The position numbers and the translations under genes were made by a program. DNA of 64,000 bases from Brachyhypopomus gauderio. Taxonomy: Eukaryota; Chordata; Actinopteri; Gymnotiformes; Hypopomidae. How positions within the stretch are numbered: position 1 is the stretch's first letter; the number at the start of each line of letters is the position of its first letter. The stretch is taken from positions 27,153,915 to 27,217,914 of the forward strand of contig NC_135212.1 of assembly GCF_052324685.1 (NCBI RefSeq). Reading direction: 5' to 3'. Positions 29,492-44,185 of the stretch are shown one piece after another. The notes below the pieces were generated by a model. That model was given only the letters and a program-made list of their open reading frames with translations. It was not told the DNA's origin and did no database searches.

Positions 29492-30049
29492 CTGAAAGAG
29501 AGAAGGTGTGATTACAGTGTAAATTACATTGGATTAAGCTCTTTAACGTTTAATCCCTTATGTTGTGGAGTGTAATTACAAAACTTTAAATTATGTTAAG
29601 AGCAAGGTTATTTGCCGTCGTCATAAGGCACTGGATGGGACCAATATTGGATTGAACAAGCCCACACGCACCTCGCTAAAGAACGGCAGGTTCAGCTCCT
29701 AGGGGAGCGTTCAGTGCGGCAAAGTGGTTCAAATATCTACTCGCGCATCCCCCGTTCGTTAAATACCGAGAGGGCGGAGTCGCACAAGGTCTTTAACATC
29801 GGCACCGTTTAAAACCAACGCAGCAAGAAATATCTGATAGTAGAATGGAACTGATGAGACCATATACTGTAATCTTAAAGCTTAGATCCACCTTCATTAC
29901 CTCAGTGAGAAAGATCGAGATCCTTACAAGGGGAAGTTTTTTAGCTTCTCATTTCTTCATCAAACACACAAAGTGCAAACACACATGACAGGTATCATTT
30001 TTTATCCCCTTTTCAAGTGCTCCCTGCTGGACTTCAAACCTCTAAACTC

Positions 30050-30095
<46 letters not shown>

Positions 30096-32223
30096 CTGTC
30101 TGTCTGTCTGTATATATCCATCAAACTGCAGTGATGAAAACAGTTTTTTCTCATCTAGTGATTTTAAACTCGACATTCAAAATGGAGAGAACGGTCTCTG
30201 TGTTGTGTCTGTTAGGATGTGGAGATCACGCTGCTGTGATAATGGGGCCCTGCTAACTGCTAACTCAATTTTCTGCTTGTATGAGTAAGGAATCGACTAG
30301 CCTGGACTGTGTGTAAGTGTGTTTTCAAAGAAGACAGATAGTCTTGACCTTGATCTTTTGTGCTAGGTGTGTGTCTGTTTGTCTGGGATTAATGGCCAAG
30401 CACTTCATAAGATGATAGGAGATTGTCAGCCATAAGAGTTTAATAAGACTGAACAGGAAATGTCAGCCTTGTGTAAGTGGGACATGGCTTATGCTGTGTG
30501 TTTGTGTGTTACAAATATACAAATACTATATAAGACAATAAAGTACAATACAATAAAAAAAATCAATACACATATAATATTCACATACATTAAGCAAAAG
30601 CAACCAAAAAAAAATCAGCTTTAAATGTAAAAAGTGTATATATGAGGTCTTGTCCCCCTTTGATTTTATATTGTTTGGGGGACAGCTAATCCCTCATGTG
30701 AAGACCATTGAATTCTCACCTTATGAAGAGGACATAAGAGTTCAGTAATTCATGCAGGCCACAAGAGGAGAGAGTTCAGTACTGTTGTAATGTTACTGGT
30801 GTAATGTACCAGTAGAGAGAGTTCAGTACTGGTATAATCTACCAGTGTAGTGAGGCCAGTACTGGTGTAATGTGAACCCTGCACTTTGTCCTAGTCAGGA
30901 CATTTCCCTGGGCTAGTATAGCTTCTAATGAACCACGGCCTTTACAGACTATGCTCCATAGAGAAAGTGAACTTTGCTCTCCCTCTCCATTTCCCTCTCT
31001 CCCTCTAGCCCTTTCTCCCTCCTTCTCCATCTTTCTTTCTCTCTCTCTCCCTCTCGCTTTCCTTCTTTTCCTCTCCCCTCTCTCTCTTTCCCTCTCTTCT
31101 TCCTCTCTTTTGCTCCCACTTCCTTTGCTTACTTCCTCTTTTCTGTCTGCTTGTCATTTTTCAGCCTTTGTTTCTTGTCATGTTCATATTTCTTGCTTTA
31201 TTACTTTCATCTTTTAGTTAAGAATTGTTAATTATTCAGACGTGAATATTCACAAGTTTACATGGTGAAATTAGTTTGATTGTAATGTTTAAACACAGAT
31301 TTGTTTCAATTGACTGTGCCGCAGTTCAATGAGAAAGTTTACTGAGTAAATGCAGCACTATGCTGTCCTCTGCTGGTTAATCGAAAGGATGCACAATCAA
31401 ATCTGATCACATCTTACAAAATAATTCCTCATTATAAATGTCCATTAATAATACCTAAGTAATAATTGGATTGTTTCATATTACAGATTTGACATATCCA
31501 AGAGATTATATCAAAGAATTTAAAATGGACCTTGAGAAACTTTTTAAAGTCTTTATTCATGTAACAGCATTTAAGTGTCTACATGTGTGGTGCTGTTTGT
31601 GGTGTGCACATGTGTGTCTATGAATGAAATATATATACATAATAGGAAACAGGACACATTCAGCAGAATTTGCATAACATCAGCATATGTTATAACACGT
31701 AAATGCTAAGAGAAAAAAACGAGGTCACAAACATAAAAGGTTTCATATATGATTAGGGGCAAATGTGCTCTGAGTTTGTGTGTTTGTGTGTAAATAGACA
31801 TTATTGCTTTTTTAACCAGTCCAACCAGATGTCTGATGCAAACAGTCTATTTGGAAAGGAATGAGTGCTGTGTGTACACTTCAAATGTGACCTTCTTCAT
31901 GTCTACAAAATGGCCCAGAGCGAAGAAAGGAATCTGATCTGCTCTGCACACACACACATACTTCTGCTGCCCCTCACATCCGCTGAAGTGTGAGTGTGAG
32001 CCAAGACCAGTCATAAACGTTCACAGTCGTTAGAAGTGATGTCCACCAGGTGTGTGAGTTGATGCCCAGCAGTAGGCTGTGTAGGCACACTGAACTTTCT
32101 AGCTAATGGCGAAGTTTGAATCCACAGTGAATACTGAACTTCAATTCAGTCAAAAGTACAGAGAGCAAACCGACATGTCTCTGGCTCCAACACGTGGGGT
32201 ATTATGGAGCATGGCTTTGTGTG
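29492..32223. other. ADM2 upstream / MOB2-like downstream region
   Basis: Contains the ADM2 5' side, (CT)n at about 30055-30091, a pyrimidine-rich stretch at about 30975-31130 and a minus-strand AATAAA at 31557-31552 that could end the MOB2-like transcript. No gene seen. Confidence 0.4.
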
Positions 32224-32460
32224 TTACTGTGTCAGAATTGTGATCAGATCCTCGAGTGGGGCTGTCTCCAAGGGCTCCAGAAGTCTGAATGCCTGACTAA
32301 ATGTGATGAAGTGTGTAAACAAGGTGTTGAGGTGAGGGTGTATCTCCATGGCGATGGCATCTTGGTAGTGTGCGCTGTACAGGTGGGCGAGAGTTCGGAA
32401 CAACAGCACGAAGACTTTCTGAACCAGGAATATGAATCCATTTGGGAAATGTGCATCTGT

Positions 32461-32532
<72 letters not shown>

Positions 32533-34652
32533 CACAGATTTGACTCAGCCTCTTTCAATCACTCTTTAAATATTCCTATCCTTCGGTGTGTATGAGTTAG
32601 TACTATAGATGCTCCAGAATATCTGATGTTGAGAGTCACTCAAACCCAGGCCACTCACACACAGTATTATGTACCATCCACCCCTCCTCCGGGCAGCTTA
32701 TACCCCATCCACCCCTCCTCCAGGCAACTTATCTTACCCCATCCACCCCTCCTCCGGGCAGCTTATACCCCATCCACCCCTCCTCCGGGCAGCTTATACC
32801 CCATCCACCCCTCCTCCAGGCAACTTATCTTACCCCATCCACCCCTCCTCTGGGCAGCTTATACCCCATCCACCCCTCCTCCAGGCAACTTATCTTACCC
32901 CATCCACCCCTCCTCCAGGCAACTTGTCTTACCCCATCCATCCTTCCTCCAGGCAACTTATCTTACCCCATCCACCCCTTCTCCGGGCAGCTTATACCCC
33001 ATCCACCCCTCCTCCAGGCAACTTATCTTACCCCATCCACCCCTCCTCCGGGCAACTTATCTTACCCCATCCACCCCTCCTCCAGGCAACTTATCTTACC
33101 CCATCCACCCCTCCTCCAGGCAACTTATCTTACCCCATCCACCCCTCCTCCGGGCAGCTTATACCCCATCCACCCCTCCTCCAGGCAACTTGTCTTACCC
33201 CATCCACCCCTCCTCAAGGCAACTTATCTTACCCCATCCACCCCTCCTCCAGGCAACTTGTCTTACCCCATCCACCCCTCCTCAAGGCAACTTATCTTAC
33301 CCCATCCACCCCTCCTCAAGGCAACTTATCTTACCCCATCCACCCCTCCTCTGGGCAGCTTATACCCCATCCACCCCTCCTCCAGGCAACTTATCTTACC
33401 CCATCCACCCCTCCTCCAGGCAACTTGTCTTACCCCATCCACCCCTCCTCCAGGCAACTTATCTTACCCCATCCACCCCTCCTCAAGGCAACTTATCTTA
33501 CCCCATCCACCCCTCCTCCAGGCAACTTGTCTTACCCCATCCACCCCTCCTCAAGGCAACTTATCTTACCCCATCCACCCCTCCTCAAGGCAACTTATCT
33601 TACCCCATCCACCCCTCCTCTGGGCAGCTTATACCCCATCCACCCCTCCTCCAGGCAACTTATCTTACCCCATCCACCCCTCCTCCAGGCAACTTGTCTT
33701 ACCCCATCCACCCCTCCTCCAGGCAACTTATCTTACCCCATCCACCCCTCCTCCAGGCAACTTATCTTACCCCATCCACCCCTCCTCCGGGCAGCTTATA
33801 CCCCATCCACCCCTCCTCCAGGCAACTTATCTTACCCCATCCACCCCTCCTCCGGGCAGCTTATACCCCATCCACCCCTCCTCCAGGCAACTTATCTTAC
33901 CCCATCCACCCCTCCTCTGGGCAGCTTACCCCTCCTTTTTCCTCACTTGCTCACATACATAATGATAAATTCACTAATTCTAATTGACTAAATTCTAACT
34001 GGCATACACAACATCATGAGTTTGAAACTATAATTTTTTTAAATTACAGTTCAAGTTTACCAGTAAACAGAATCATTTTAGACATTTCTGAGAATCCCAG
34101 GTGCTGTATTTAAATAAATATACATCTTATATTATAAGATTGTTCCTGCATGGTCATTTCAAACATGACAGCAGCACTTGTTCTACCTGTCCTGATGGGG
34201 AAGACGTTGTCGTCTGTGATGAGGTCCTGGATGTAGGACATGGCGTAGTCGGCGTACAGCGGTGCTGAGCACTTCAGCTTCTTACCCTGTTCATCTGTCC
34301 ACTCGTACACCCTGCACAGCACAGCACAGCACACAGACCTTAGGCAATGCATGACGTGCACGTGCACACAGGCCTTAGGCAAGCTGGGTCCAGTTCTGAT
34401 TAAATGGCACTAAAATTCTATCATTTCTATACCAATATTCTAATTTCTATACTAATTCTATACCATGAGCTATATTCATGTTTTGTGATGTGTGTGCGCA
34501 TTCGTACTCCTCACTTGTTTCCTGGGCCTCTGGCTGTCGGGCAGGTTGTTGAGGTGCAGAATTCTGAAAGGGCACTAGACAACAGGGTGATGTTCTGAAA
34601 GAACGAGATGGCTGAAAAGGGAGAGAGATAGAGATGATTAAAACACACACAC

Positions 34653-34718
<66 letters not shown>

Positions 34719-34988
34719 CCAAACAAACACCAGTGCTCCATTTCACTGTCCACAGCGGAGCCAAAAACAGTGTTCCTCACCCACTGGTCTTATATGTGCA
34801 GCGCTGCTGTAGTGTTGTGGAGTGTGTGTGCCTACTCACTGTTAAATGCCATCCACTCATGGCGGTCCACGTCGTGTGGCAGAGCGGAGAGGGCGAGCAG
34901 GTCGATGCCAGGCAGTTGCTCCTTCAGGAAGCTCTCCAGCTCGTAGGGCTTCTCCTCCACACACACACTCGTTTTGACATTGTTTCTC
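32224..34988 (-). CDS. MOB kinase activator 2-like, four exons, 5' end missing
   Basis: Exons in transcript order: 34988-34840, 34611-34515, 34311-34187, 32456-32224, in phase to a stop at 32226-32224 (about 200 residues). MOB proteins are small adaptors that bind and tune NDR/LATS kinases. The zinc site is intact: CTSTTC gives the two Cys and HLYSAH the two His at the family spacing. Other family blocks are DRHEWMAFN, SALSEFC, EQGKKLKCSAPLYADY, DNVFP and HLNTLFTHF. The pattern around GKK-KC is closest to MOB2, but many positions differ, so it may be a diverged fish paralogue. The first exon enters in phase 2 and was not found upstream. The last exon's acceptor follows a (TG)n tract with almost no pyrimidine run. 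Confidence 0.82.
32461..32531. repeat. (CA)n microsatellite abutting a splice acceptor
   Basis: About 35 CA units; on the minus strand this is a (TG)n tract ending 4 nt from the AG of the last MOB2-like exon. Confidence 0.95.
32680..33935. repeat. 31/34-bp minisatellite in the last MOB2-like intron
   Basis: About 38 units that share CCCCATCCACCCCTCCT. Two forms alternate: a 31-bp one with GGGCAGCTTATA and a 34-bp one with AGGCAACTTATCTTA (also CTTGTCTTA). Copies are very similar, suggesting recent expansion. Long frames of up to about 450 codons cross it but are a by-product. Confidence 0.95.
34636..34716. repeat. (CA)n microsatellite in a MOB2-like intron
   Basis: About 40 CA units just upstream (in transcript order) of the second recognised exon. 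Confidence 0.95.
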
Positions 34989-36978
34989 CTGTGATATGTG
35001 CACATGCGCAAAGTCATTAATCCCCATGATCTGCCAACGGCATGTGCATTACGAGAGGCGAACGTGCTTGTGTTCTCAGCGGGTGTGTCTGTGCATCTCA
35101 TGCCCTTTGAAACGCGTTCTGAGCAGTGTTTGCTGTCGGGACGTTAGTTCTGTGTGGCCAGCTGTGTCTGGGTGGTGGAGGAGGCTACTGTAAGCACCTT
35201 TCTGCACATGTCAGAGTTACATGAGGCAGCTTGATGCATACACCCAGGTACCAAGATATGGTTTTTAATCTTTCGATTGGCATCTTCCTATAAAATCTCA
35301 TCGGATAGCAACACTATTACTGTATTGTGTGCTTTAAGAAACCCTTCGTTTTATGTTCAAATGTTCAGATGGTTCGTAGACATCTTAAAGTCCAAGGTCA
35401 TAGCTTGTGTCTACAGTGAGGGCAGATTCATCTCCATTGTGTGTTGCGGTGCTGTAGACAGTCTGCTGAAAGCCTGTGTGAACAGGTGACAAGACTCAGT
35501 TTATCCTGGAAAGAGAGGAGCCCTTCAATGCAAACAAGCCCAATTTTACAGCATGCAAACCAGCAGCGTCCCAAGCCTGTAGCTGTGTTTACGCACACAG
35601 GGAAAGTCCTGATAACATCGGCTCTGACCTTGGTGCGAAACCTCGAAATGACCGATCATTCACGAGAATGAGTGACATGTGTGAATGTGGGTCTGTGTGG
35701 ATGGCCTTGTCCTCACAGCGTAGGTCACCCTGAGTGTGTGTGTCTGTGTGTGTGGGTAGAGTGGCAGACATGTTTCAGCTGCATGCCATTTCCCTATTCC
35801 TTATATGGGCAAGCAGGTACAGAGAGAAAGGCCGTGCTACATTTCAGATAACAGGTTGGCTTCCTGGATGTGTGGCTATAAGGCTGATGTGTGTGAGGTG
35901 GGTGTTGCAAAAGACTAGACATCGATCACTTTCTTGTCAGACAATTATATTTTCATGTGATTCTTATTCAGTAATTATTATATTATTTGTGTTGTCGTTT
36001 TCTGTAAGCTGCACACGAAAGAGTCATTGTAATGCAGGCTGACTCAGAGTAGCAGCTGCCCAAAAATGAATCAGATAAAAATGTTTGAATATTTTGGACA
36101 TGGAAACACAGGATGGTGTCACTTCTATCGCAACCATCTTTCATCTGAGATAACCAGCAGTACACATACACCAAATAACTCCTTAGAGTCTTAGTATGCG
36201 TGTATATATAGACAGAGAGAGAGAGAGAGAGAGAAATAAAAATTGTAGTAAAGCATACAAAGTTTCCAGAGAAACAGGACGTTTCAGACAGAGATCCTTC
36301 ATCAGCTGTGCAAGCAAAGTGCTTCTCAATGAAATGAATGAATTATTAATACATAAAAATGTTTTATATATTATATATTATTTTTTTATTTTATTATTTT
36401 TTTAAATAATTATATTTTATTAATTTATTATTTTATTAATAATCTGCTGTGTAAAAAATGTATTATTGCACACAAATGATTCAGAACGTATCTAGGAATG
36501 AGGTGAACTGCTAAACACAATGTTCCTCCTGGACTGAACAGAACATTTCTATGCAAATATCAAAACTCTGATGCACTGGATTTGCCTTTGAGTTCACACT
36601 GTGGTTGCCAGGGCTCCCCACCCAAGGTCCACCTCCACAATGGAAGTTGATCAACATGGCGGTTAACGCGGCGTTCACACTAGTGTCATGTCCAGTGATG
36701 GAAGCACTACATTTTGGATGCTCCAAGATCAAAACACTTTTCCCTCTTCAAGTTCCACACCCTAAAAATAGTCACTGATGCTTTTATAATGGTGTGCTGC
36801 TTTTAAGAGGCATTGAGAAAGATTTACAGATTCACAGTTTTTTCCTAATAACACAAATGTAGGTTGATGACAATGCAGCACCATGATGCAGTACATAAAC
36901 CCATATAAGGGATAAACAAGTGGCCCTAGTGTGAAACTCTAAAAGACCTGAACTAGATGCAAGCTGATACTGAGAGAG

Positions 36979-37105
36979 CACTGGTCTGTGGACTGAGCCC
37001 ACACACTCCGTATGCACTGGTCTGTGGACTGAGCCCACACACTCCGTATGCACTGGTCTGTGGACTGAGCCCACACACTCCGTATGCACTGGTCTGTGGA
37101 CTCCA
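36979..37105. repeat. 36-bp tandem repeat, about 4 copies
   Basis: Near-identical copies of a unit containing GTCTGTGGACTGAGCCCACA. Confidence 0.9.
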
Positions 37106-40100
37106 CACACTCTGGTCTATCAGCTTCTCATACCACAGATGTTTTTTTTTTGGTATGTTTTTGATTAATTGCACCAAACTACTTTATTTCAAATGTCCAT
37201 TCCATAGTTTTCTTGTTCTCATCTGTTTGCTTGTTCTCTAAGCCTCCTGTCATGCATACAAAATGTAAATACAGAGATGTTTATATGTAAACAGGTGTTG
37301 CTTACATTAGCATATGAAGTGATTTTTTTCCTTTAAAATGTGCACATGTACACACACCTGTTAAAAAAACACACACCTGTTTTTACTGATCTAACTTACT
37401 CATTCGCAGTGTATAGATTTGCCAACAAGACCATGTTAAACGTGTCCACTTCCCTTCCACCACACAGCATTTTTTCATTAAAGGTATGTTGCTTTTCTCC
37501 CTAGTAGATGTCTGGCATGTGCATTCTTTCACACTATCCACACCGTCTATCTGCCGCCAACGATTACAGGAGAGTTCATACTTACAGTGTAAGAATGCTG
37601 ATGTCACTGTTTGCAGTCAGAGTGTTGGACGCCTCCTCTGCAGAACCACTATAACTCTGACATCCCCCCATATCCAGTTGACCTTATCCATGAAAGGACC
37701 TCTCCCTCTCAAACACACCAGCACATAAACTTAAGTCATTCAAGCTCAAACTCTACTGCAGACTATGCTACGAGTGCCTGGCATACACACAGAACCATGT
37801 TTCTAGAGATCCACACGCTCAGGTTTAGTTTCACATGAAGTCCAGTCCAAACCAGCCCTAACGCCCTGACTCTCGCCTGCGCTGCCTGGACTGCATTGCT
37901 GCTGATCTATTTCAGCTCACAGCTTTTTCCCCGAGACCTCAGGCTGTCTCTTCTCCCTCTCCCTTTCACAAAGCAGACGGACAGGTTCCACCAGCACTGA
38001 ATAAACACAGAGACGCAGGCGGACGCCCACCCCCAAACAGCACGTGCCTCTTCTGACGACTCTCCCAGCTGACACGTGGTATTCTCTCAAGAGGCGTTAA
38101 CGTCTTCTCAGTATTGAGAACTGTAGCCGTGTAAAGTTCAGGTTATATTTTTAGGGTTTTTTTAAAACATCTATTTTGAATAGTTTAGAAACAAATGAAG
38201 CTCAATCGTATACAAGAGGACTTAAAATAATTATTGTATCAGCAACACTAAAACATGTTTCACTAGGCCTAATCTTCCTTCTGTTGTGTACTGTAGAAAC
38301 CTTCCAAATGATGTAGTTCAGTGCTGGTGCTCATATTGTCTGTGACCTTAAATCAGCTGTTGATAAAGAAGGCAGTGTAATCTAGGCTAGGAAGTAGTCA
38401 GCAATTTACAAATGTTTCTTCACCTCCCATTAAAAGCAGACATTAAGACACCAGTTAGACACATCTGAAATATTTATTTTGATATTTGAATGTAAACCTA
38501 AATTCAAAATAAGATACAGTATAGCCTTAAAAAAAACTACCAGCATCAGTTTACAATTCAAAAAGCATCCGATTATATGACGGCATGTCTGTATTCCAGA
38601 TTCACACAGTGCACAGATGCTGAATGCAACAGATACCATACCATAATGACCTATGCATTAGTATTTTGTATACATGTTTACATAGATTAAATCCCAACTT
38701 TAAATGAAATCTTACTTATGGCAAATTACTGACTGTGTAAATAAAGGACTGTTTTCACACAGTATTTTTACTCCAATAATTACAAGGTCAAAGAAAATCT
38801 AATGAAACAGAACATGACGGTTACAAAACGCAAGAGTGACACAGCAACAGTGTACTGTGGTGACACACACAGACATTAAGGCCACCTGAAATCAAGCAGG
38901 ATGTGAACATAAAGAGGGATGTGGTTGACACGGCAACGCCCCAGAGTGGCAGGACCCTGGGGGGCAGCTCAACAGGACCAAATGCTAAAGTAGTGACAGG
39001 AATACGATCACAACAATTAATCTCGTTTTGAGGATAATTAGGTCGTTTTAAATATGTTTATAAATACACAAGGGCTAATATTTTTGTTACTTAACACCAG
39101 GCAGTCTGAAAATCTGAGAATCTGACTGCAGGTAGAATGTCAGTCATTTATCACTAATGAATTATATTCATCAAATGGTGATTGTTTGCTAAGCGTCATC
39201 ACAATTTTGAAAAAACCTGGAAGGCCAACACTGAGCCATATGCAACCGTATATGTGCTCCTGGACATCACTCACATGGACACGAGACAAGCAGCAAACAG
39301 GAACAGGCCTAACCCTACAGCTTCTGAAGAACACAGCATGAGAGCTTTACTAGTGTGTACATACTTGGAAGACGAGATAAAGAGAGAATACAGATCACAT
39401 CACCTTAGACACTGGTCAGCAGAAGGCTGTGGGGATTTACAGTGAAAACATACAGGACACGCTTGACTAATGACGGGGGTTTGGAGTAGAGAGCAGTTGG
39501 GTTAGGAAGGGAACATCTGTAACCCTGTTTCCCAGATAGAAGGGAAGATGAAAGGAGATAAAGGAGATACAAACCTTTTCAGTGTAGCTTTGGCAAAAAT
39601 ACAACGATGATCAAATTCACTAAGGGGGAGAACTTTGATATACACATGACCTGGGTCTAATGGACATCATATTACTCCTGAATAGACTTGAAAATAAGCC
39701 CACACCTTACACACATACCTGCATATTAATTAGAAAGTAGAAATTCTCACATGTCCACAGTAGCGTAAAACAGTGACAGAGCAAAAGTGTACTGTGGTGA
39801 CTACCATCACTGACTTGTAGCTTTTGGTATAAAACAATCTAGTTTTCAAAAGTAAAACTAAGAAACATCAAAGAATGTGTAAGTGAAATAAGCACATTCA
39901 AATAAAACAGGCAGAGGCAGGATGTGAGTTGCCAAAGCAAAGCTAGTTAAAAACATTAAAATCACTCAAACTTCATTATTGCCTCTAAATTCATTTACAC
40001 ACTGAAGCGTTGCAATTCACTTACACACTAGTAACTCCTCGTAAAAATATATATATATTGTGTTACGTTACATATTGTGCAAAATTAAAGAAACAATTTC

Positions 40101-41367
40101 ATACAGCAATGACTAAACACCCATGTTGGACAAGGTATGTCAATCTAGTCTCTGATCATGATCAGGTACATGTGTTCATATTTTATCTTCAAGTCTTTAT
40201 CAGACCATTTTAAAAACCAGTTTGCATCATTCTGAATGATTACTAGCAGGCTGAATTAAAAGCAATTTGCAAATGCTCCAAATACCCATTTGTACTATGT
40301 GGAGATGTGTTTTATTTTATTATCTTTCAATCCATGTTTTGGAAATAAAACATATAAACTCAGTAAAAATCAGAGTTAAAGGTCAACTATAAAACAGTCT
40401 GTTCTCAGTGAGATCTGAACCTATATATATGCTTTATAAAGGGGCATTGTTTCCTACAGGTTTCTGCCTCAGGGGCATGTGGACAATGTGTGTTTTAAAG
40501 CACAAATCAAAATCATGTACTTAAATGCATTAAACAAAGTTTAAAGTAAATTACAAATTCTAAGTAATTGTTGAAAATGATACAATGTGCAATATTTAAA
40601 ATGCCAAGCTGAAAAAGTACTTGAAGTAATTGGAAAACAAAGACGATATGCACTGCATATGGCCCAGTGGTTTGAAGGGTTAACCACATGGACCTACACA
40701 TCATAATGAACATTATCTCACCTGAGAAAACAAGTCTTCACACCCCCAAAATAAATGTTTAACTTAGAAACAAAACGTCTGCTAGCCTCAAATTACACAC
40801 ATACTGCAACACATACTTTTTTATCCACCTGCTTGTGTGTGTGTGTCTCATTAGAGGGACCCAAAGTATGAAAAAATAAGTTGGTTGGTGCATTGGTTGG
40901 AGAATAAAGATGGACAAAGATGCTGTGCAAGTTGAAATCTCTGAGAGATTGAGTGCAAAAGAAGAAGTTAACATGGAACACTTAAACCACCCCCCCCCCC
41001 ACCTGTTTTTACTTATGGGGTAAACAATGATCCTGTCGTGTACTATTAAAAAAAATATATGATACAATCTGTAAAGTCTAATACTAGCTACGGAAAATAA
41101 GCCTATTGCATAAGGTCCTACAAACGACACAAGCGTCATACACTTCCCAAAACGTATGCGTAAAATCTCTCTCTCTCTCGTTCTGTAACTGTCGTTTGTA
41201 AGTGAGAGACCTCACGTCACTCGTTATGCTCCTGTGAATGTCCAGCAAGATGACCTGCAGCTTATAACCAAAAACAAACACAAACGAACTGTACTGAAGG
41301 GGTAATCCCCTCCACGGGACAGCCGGCAACAGTGCAAGCAAATGAAGGTGCATAAGGAGAGTACCTG

Positions 41368-41504
<137 letters not shown>

Positions 41505-41989
41505 CATTTCCAGTGCCGTTCAGGTTGCGAGACGCACTAATCAGCACGGAAAAAGGAACGATGAAAAACAGTGTCCCCCTGGAGGGACGCCAGCTGAGTA
41601 TTCCTGCCTGTTCCTGCCCCATCACAGCTGTACCCCCTCAGCAACGCTGCTGGCAGCAGACACAGAATGGCATTTGACTGGCATGAGTGCCTTCAGGCCG
41701 GCAGCAGCTGCTGTGGCGCGGGGCAGGACGGCGTGGACCGCAGGAATGTGGTCAGCTGCCGAGCGGCCAATGAAAATGGGGCAGGAGACATTTTCATAGG
41801 AGGAAGAGTGGTAGTTGCAGAGACAGAGTAGGACATCTGGGTGGCTCTGAAATAGAGAGAGCTTTTACAAAAGGACCATTACTTCTTAGAAGTCCCCTAG
41901 ATAGTGAGACAGAGAGAGGAGGAGACACATTTGTATGAGAAGAGATGTGTATGTAATCAGTCTACCCTCCTGTTTGTTTAAAATCACCT

Positions 41990-42323
41990 TTAGTCTGCTT
42001 TCTGTTCCTTAGGGGGAGGAGTATCTGTGTTGGACATCACCATGGTGCTTGTTGCCATGCCACCTGATGCTCTGGCATCGGCCTCACTGAATGTGACACA
42101 GCAGATCAGGAATATCACTTATACATGCATCAGTAAACTCGCCTAAACCTACTAGTGCAATCATGTTCCGAAAATAAACACAAAACAACTGTCCAACTAA
42201 CAATCCACTGTGAGGCTAATACATCACTATATTAGTGTGACAGAACACTTAACACAAATCATTTGGAGTGATTATGCATGCATACTAATGAGTAACCTGT
42301 CAGGGGAAGGAAAAGACAACCAC

Positions 42324-42365
<42 letters not shown>

Positions 42366-44154
42366 CTACCTGGTAAACAGTGTATTCATGCTATTGGTAT
42401 CCATAGTATTGAGCTTGACGGTCTCCTGGTCACTGCCGGTGGTGATCGTCTCCATGATGATCTCACTCCTCTCCTCCTCCTCCTCGCTGTCCGAGCAGCT
42501 GGAGCTGGTGTCCGAGGCCACCAGAGGGGCCTTCCTGCCACCGCACACGCTCCACACGCACGCAGCCGAGCCCCGCCCTGAAACGCCACACGCCCCACGC
42601 CGCTCACACCCAACACAAAGACGGCAGGACCTCACGGTGAACATGTAAAGAGGAAAACACACTCACCATCTCCGTCTGCTTTCACTTCACCCTCAGAGTC
42701 CACCGGGGAGCTGCATCTAGGCCCAGAGTCTGAACTAGGAGACAGGGCAGGGGTTAGAGCCTTTCATTCATCACCAGTGAGGTATGTCTGGGTCTCTGCC
42801 AGCCGCGTCCTCACCAGCAGAAGGGCTGGAAGTCGGTGAACGTGGCCCAGCCTTTCTCATCGCTGTCACTCAGCTGAGCCGTCGGGCTGCCCCACACACC
42901 GGAACCCGTGTCCAAAGAGACGCTCGCAAAATCAGCCTTAAAGTTAAAGTCGTCCTCAAAACTTGCCACCCAGCCTTGGCCTACTGAAGACCAGCCGCGG
43001 GAACACATGACGAAGAAGGGGGAGAGGAGTGGAGGAAGATGACCCACACCATGTCATATAATAAGGAGAAAGATGCCCATTTTTACATGAAATGTTTTTT
43101 TGAGCTGTTGCGTGGGAGACTCACTCTGGGTTGGGCTAGCTGGCAGGCCTGCCTCCTGGCCCTGCTTGGTGTCGGGACCCTGCCTGGGCTCTGGAAACAG
43201 CTCCAGGTCAGGTGAGGCCAAATCCCTTTCAGCTCCACTCAAAAACTCATTCTTCAGGACACTCGATATCACACCAAATCTGCCCAGGAGTTCAAGCAGC
43301 AGGCAGCCTTCACCATCTATTACTGTGTGTGCATGTGTAAGCCAGTAAGTAGACTAAATCAAGAATGTATATTATTTACCGGGTTCTGGACTTTACTTGT
43401 GTTGCATAGTTGATTTCCTTGTCCTCCCAAATGTCCTCTTCCTCGTCAGCGTCATCCAACTGCCGAACCTTCTCTTTACTGCAGACACTAAACGCTGAGG
43501 CGCTAGACTGGTGCAGGACACAGAATGATGAGTTTAACACCACGCATGCAGCAGCAAAAGACCCACAACAAGACCGACAAAGGGACGAGGAGACAATGAC
43601 GGAGTAGATTAGTCTCACAGTCGTTATGGTGCATTTCTCCAATCATAATTGGCACAATTGTAAGTGTATTTTTCAAAACAATTTATACAATTGCGCAGTA
43701 CAAAATCATTTGCTTTTTTTGGTATTTGATATTTGGTATTTGTTCAAAATGAGTGAGAAATTGCTTTCATTATGTCCACCTGGTAGTAAAAACTAGTAAG
43801 TAGTAAAATACAAAAAAAGCAAGACTCACACTCTCATCCACCCTCAAACCTTCATCCAGCACATTACATTTGAGTCCTGCAATTCGCTTAAATGTTGCGC
43901 TGAAACGGATACAGAAGGTTCAATCACAACCAAACCAAAGTCTGGTGGTCCCATGTTCACACACAGAATTATAACCATGGAACTTCATCCAGTTTAGACA
44001 ACCACCAAAATCTCAATAGTATGAATTAGAATAAATTGGCTGTAAAATTACTTGATACTGTCGTCACGTTCTCCAAACTCATCATCATTAAATCCAAACT
44101 GGTCAACAAAGTTTGCAGTCATTTGCTGTATCTGGTAGTCTGAAAAAACCTATG

Positions 44155-44185
<31 letters not shown>

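Noticed and set aside
32626-33991. Open frames of 453, 440 and 234 codons rich in Pro and Ser
   Set aside because: They are read through a 31/34-bp minisatellite; all three forward frames are open and no domain or splice context supports them.
41630-41847. Possible extra PPP6R2 exon after an acceptor-like site at 41848
   Set aside because: The exon ending in TAA at 41992-41990 already closes the frame; this part is better read as 3' UTR, though a spliced UTR or alternative end is possible.
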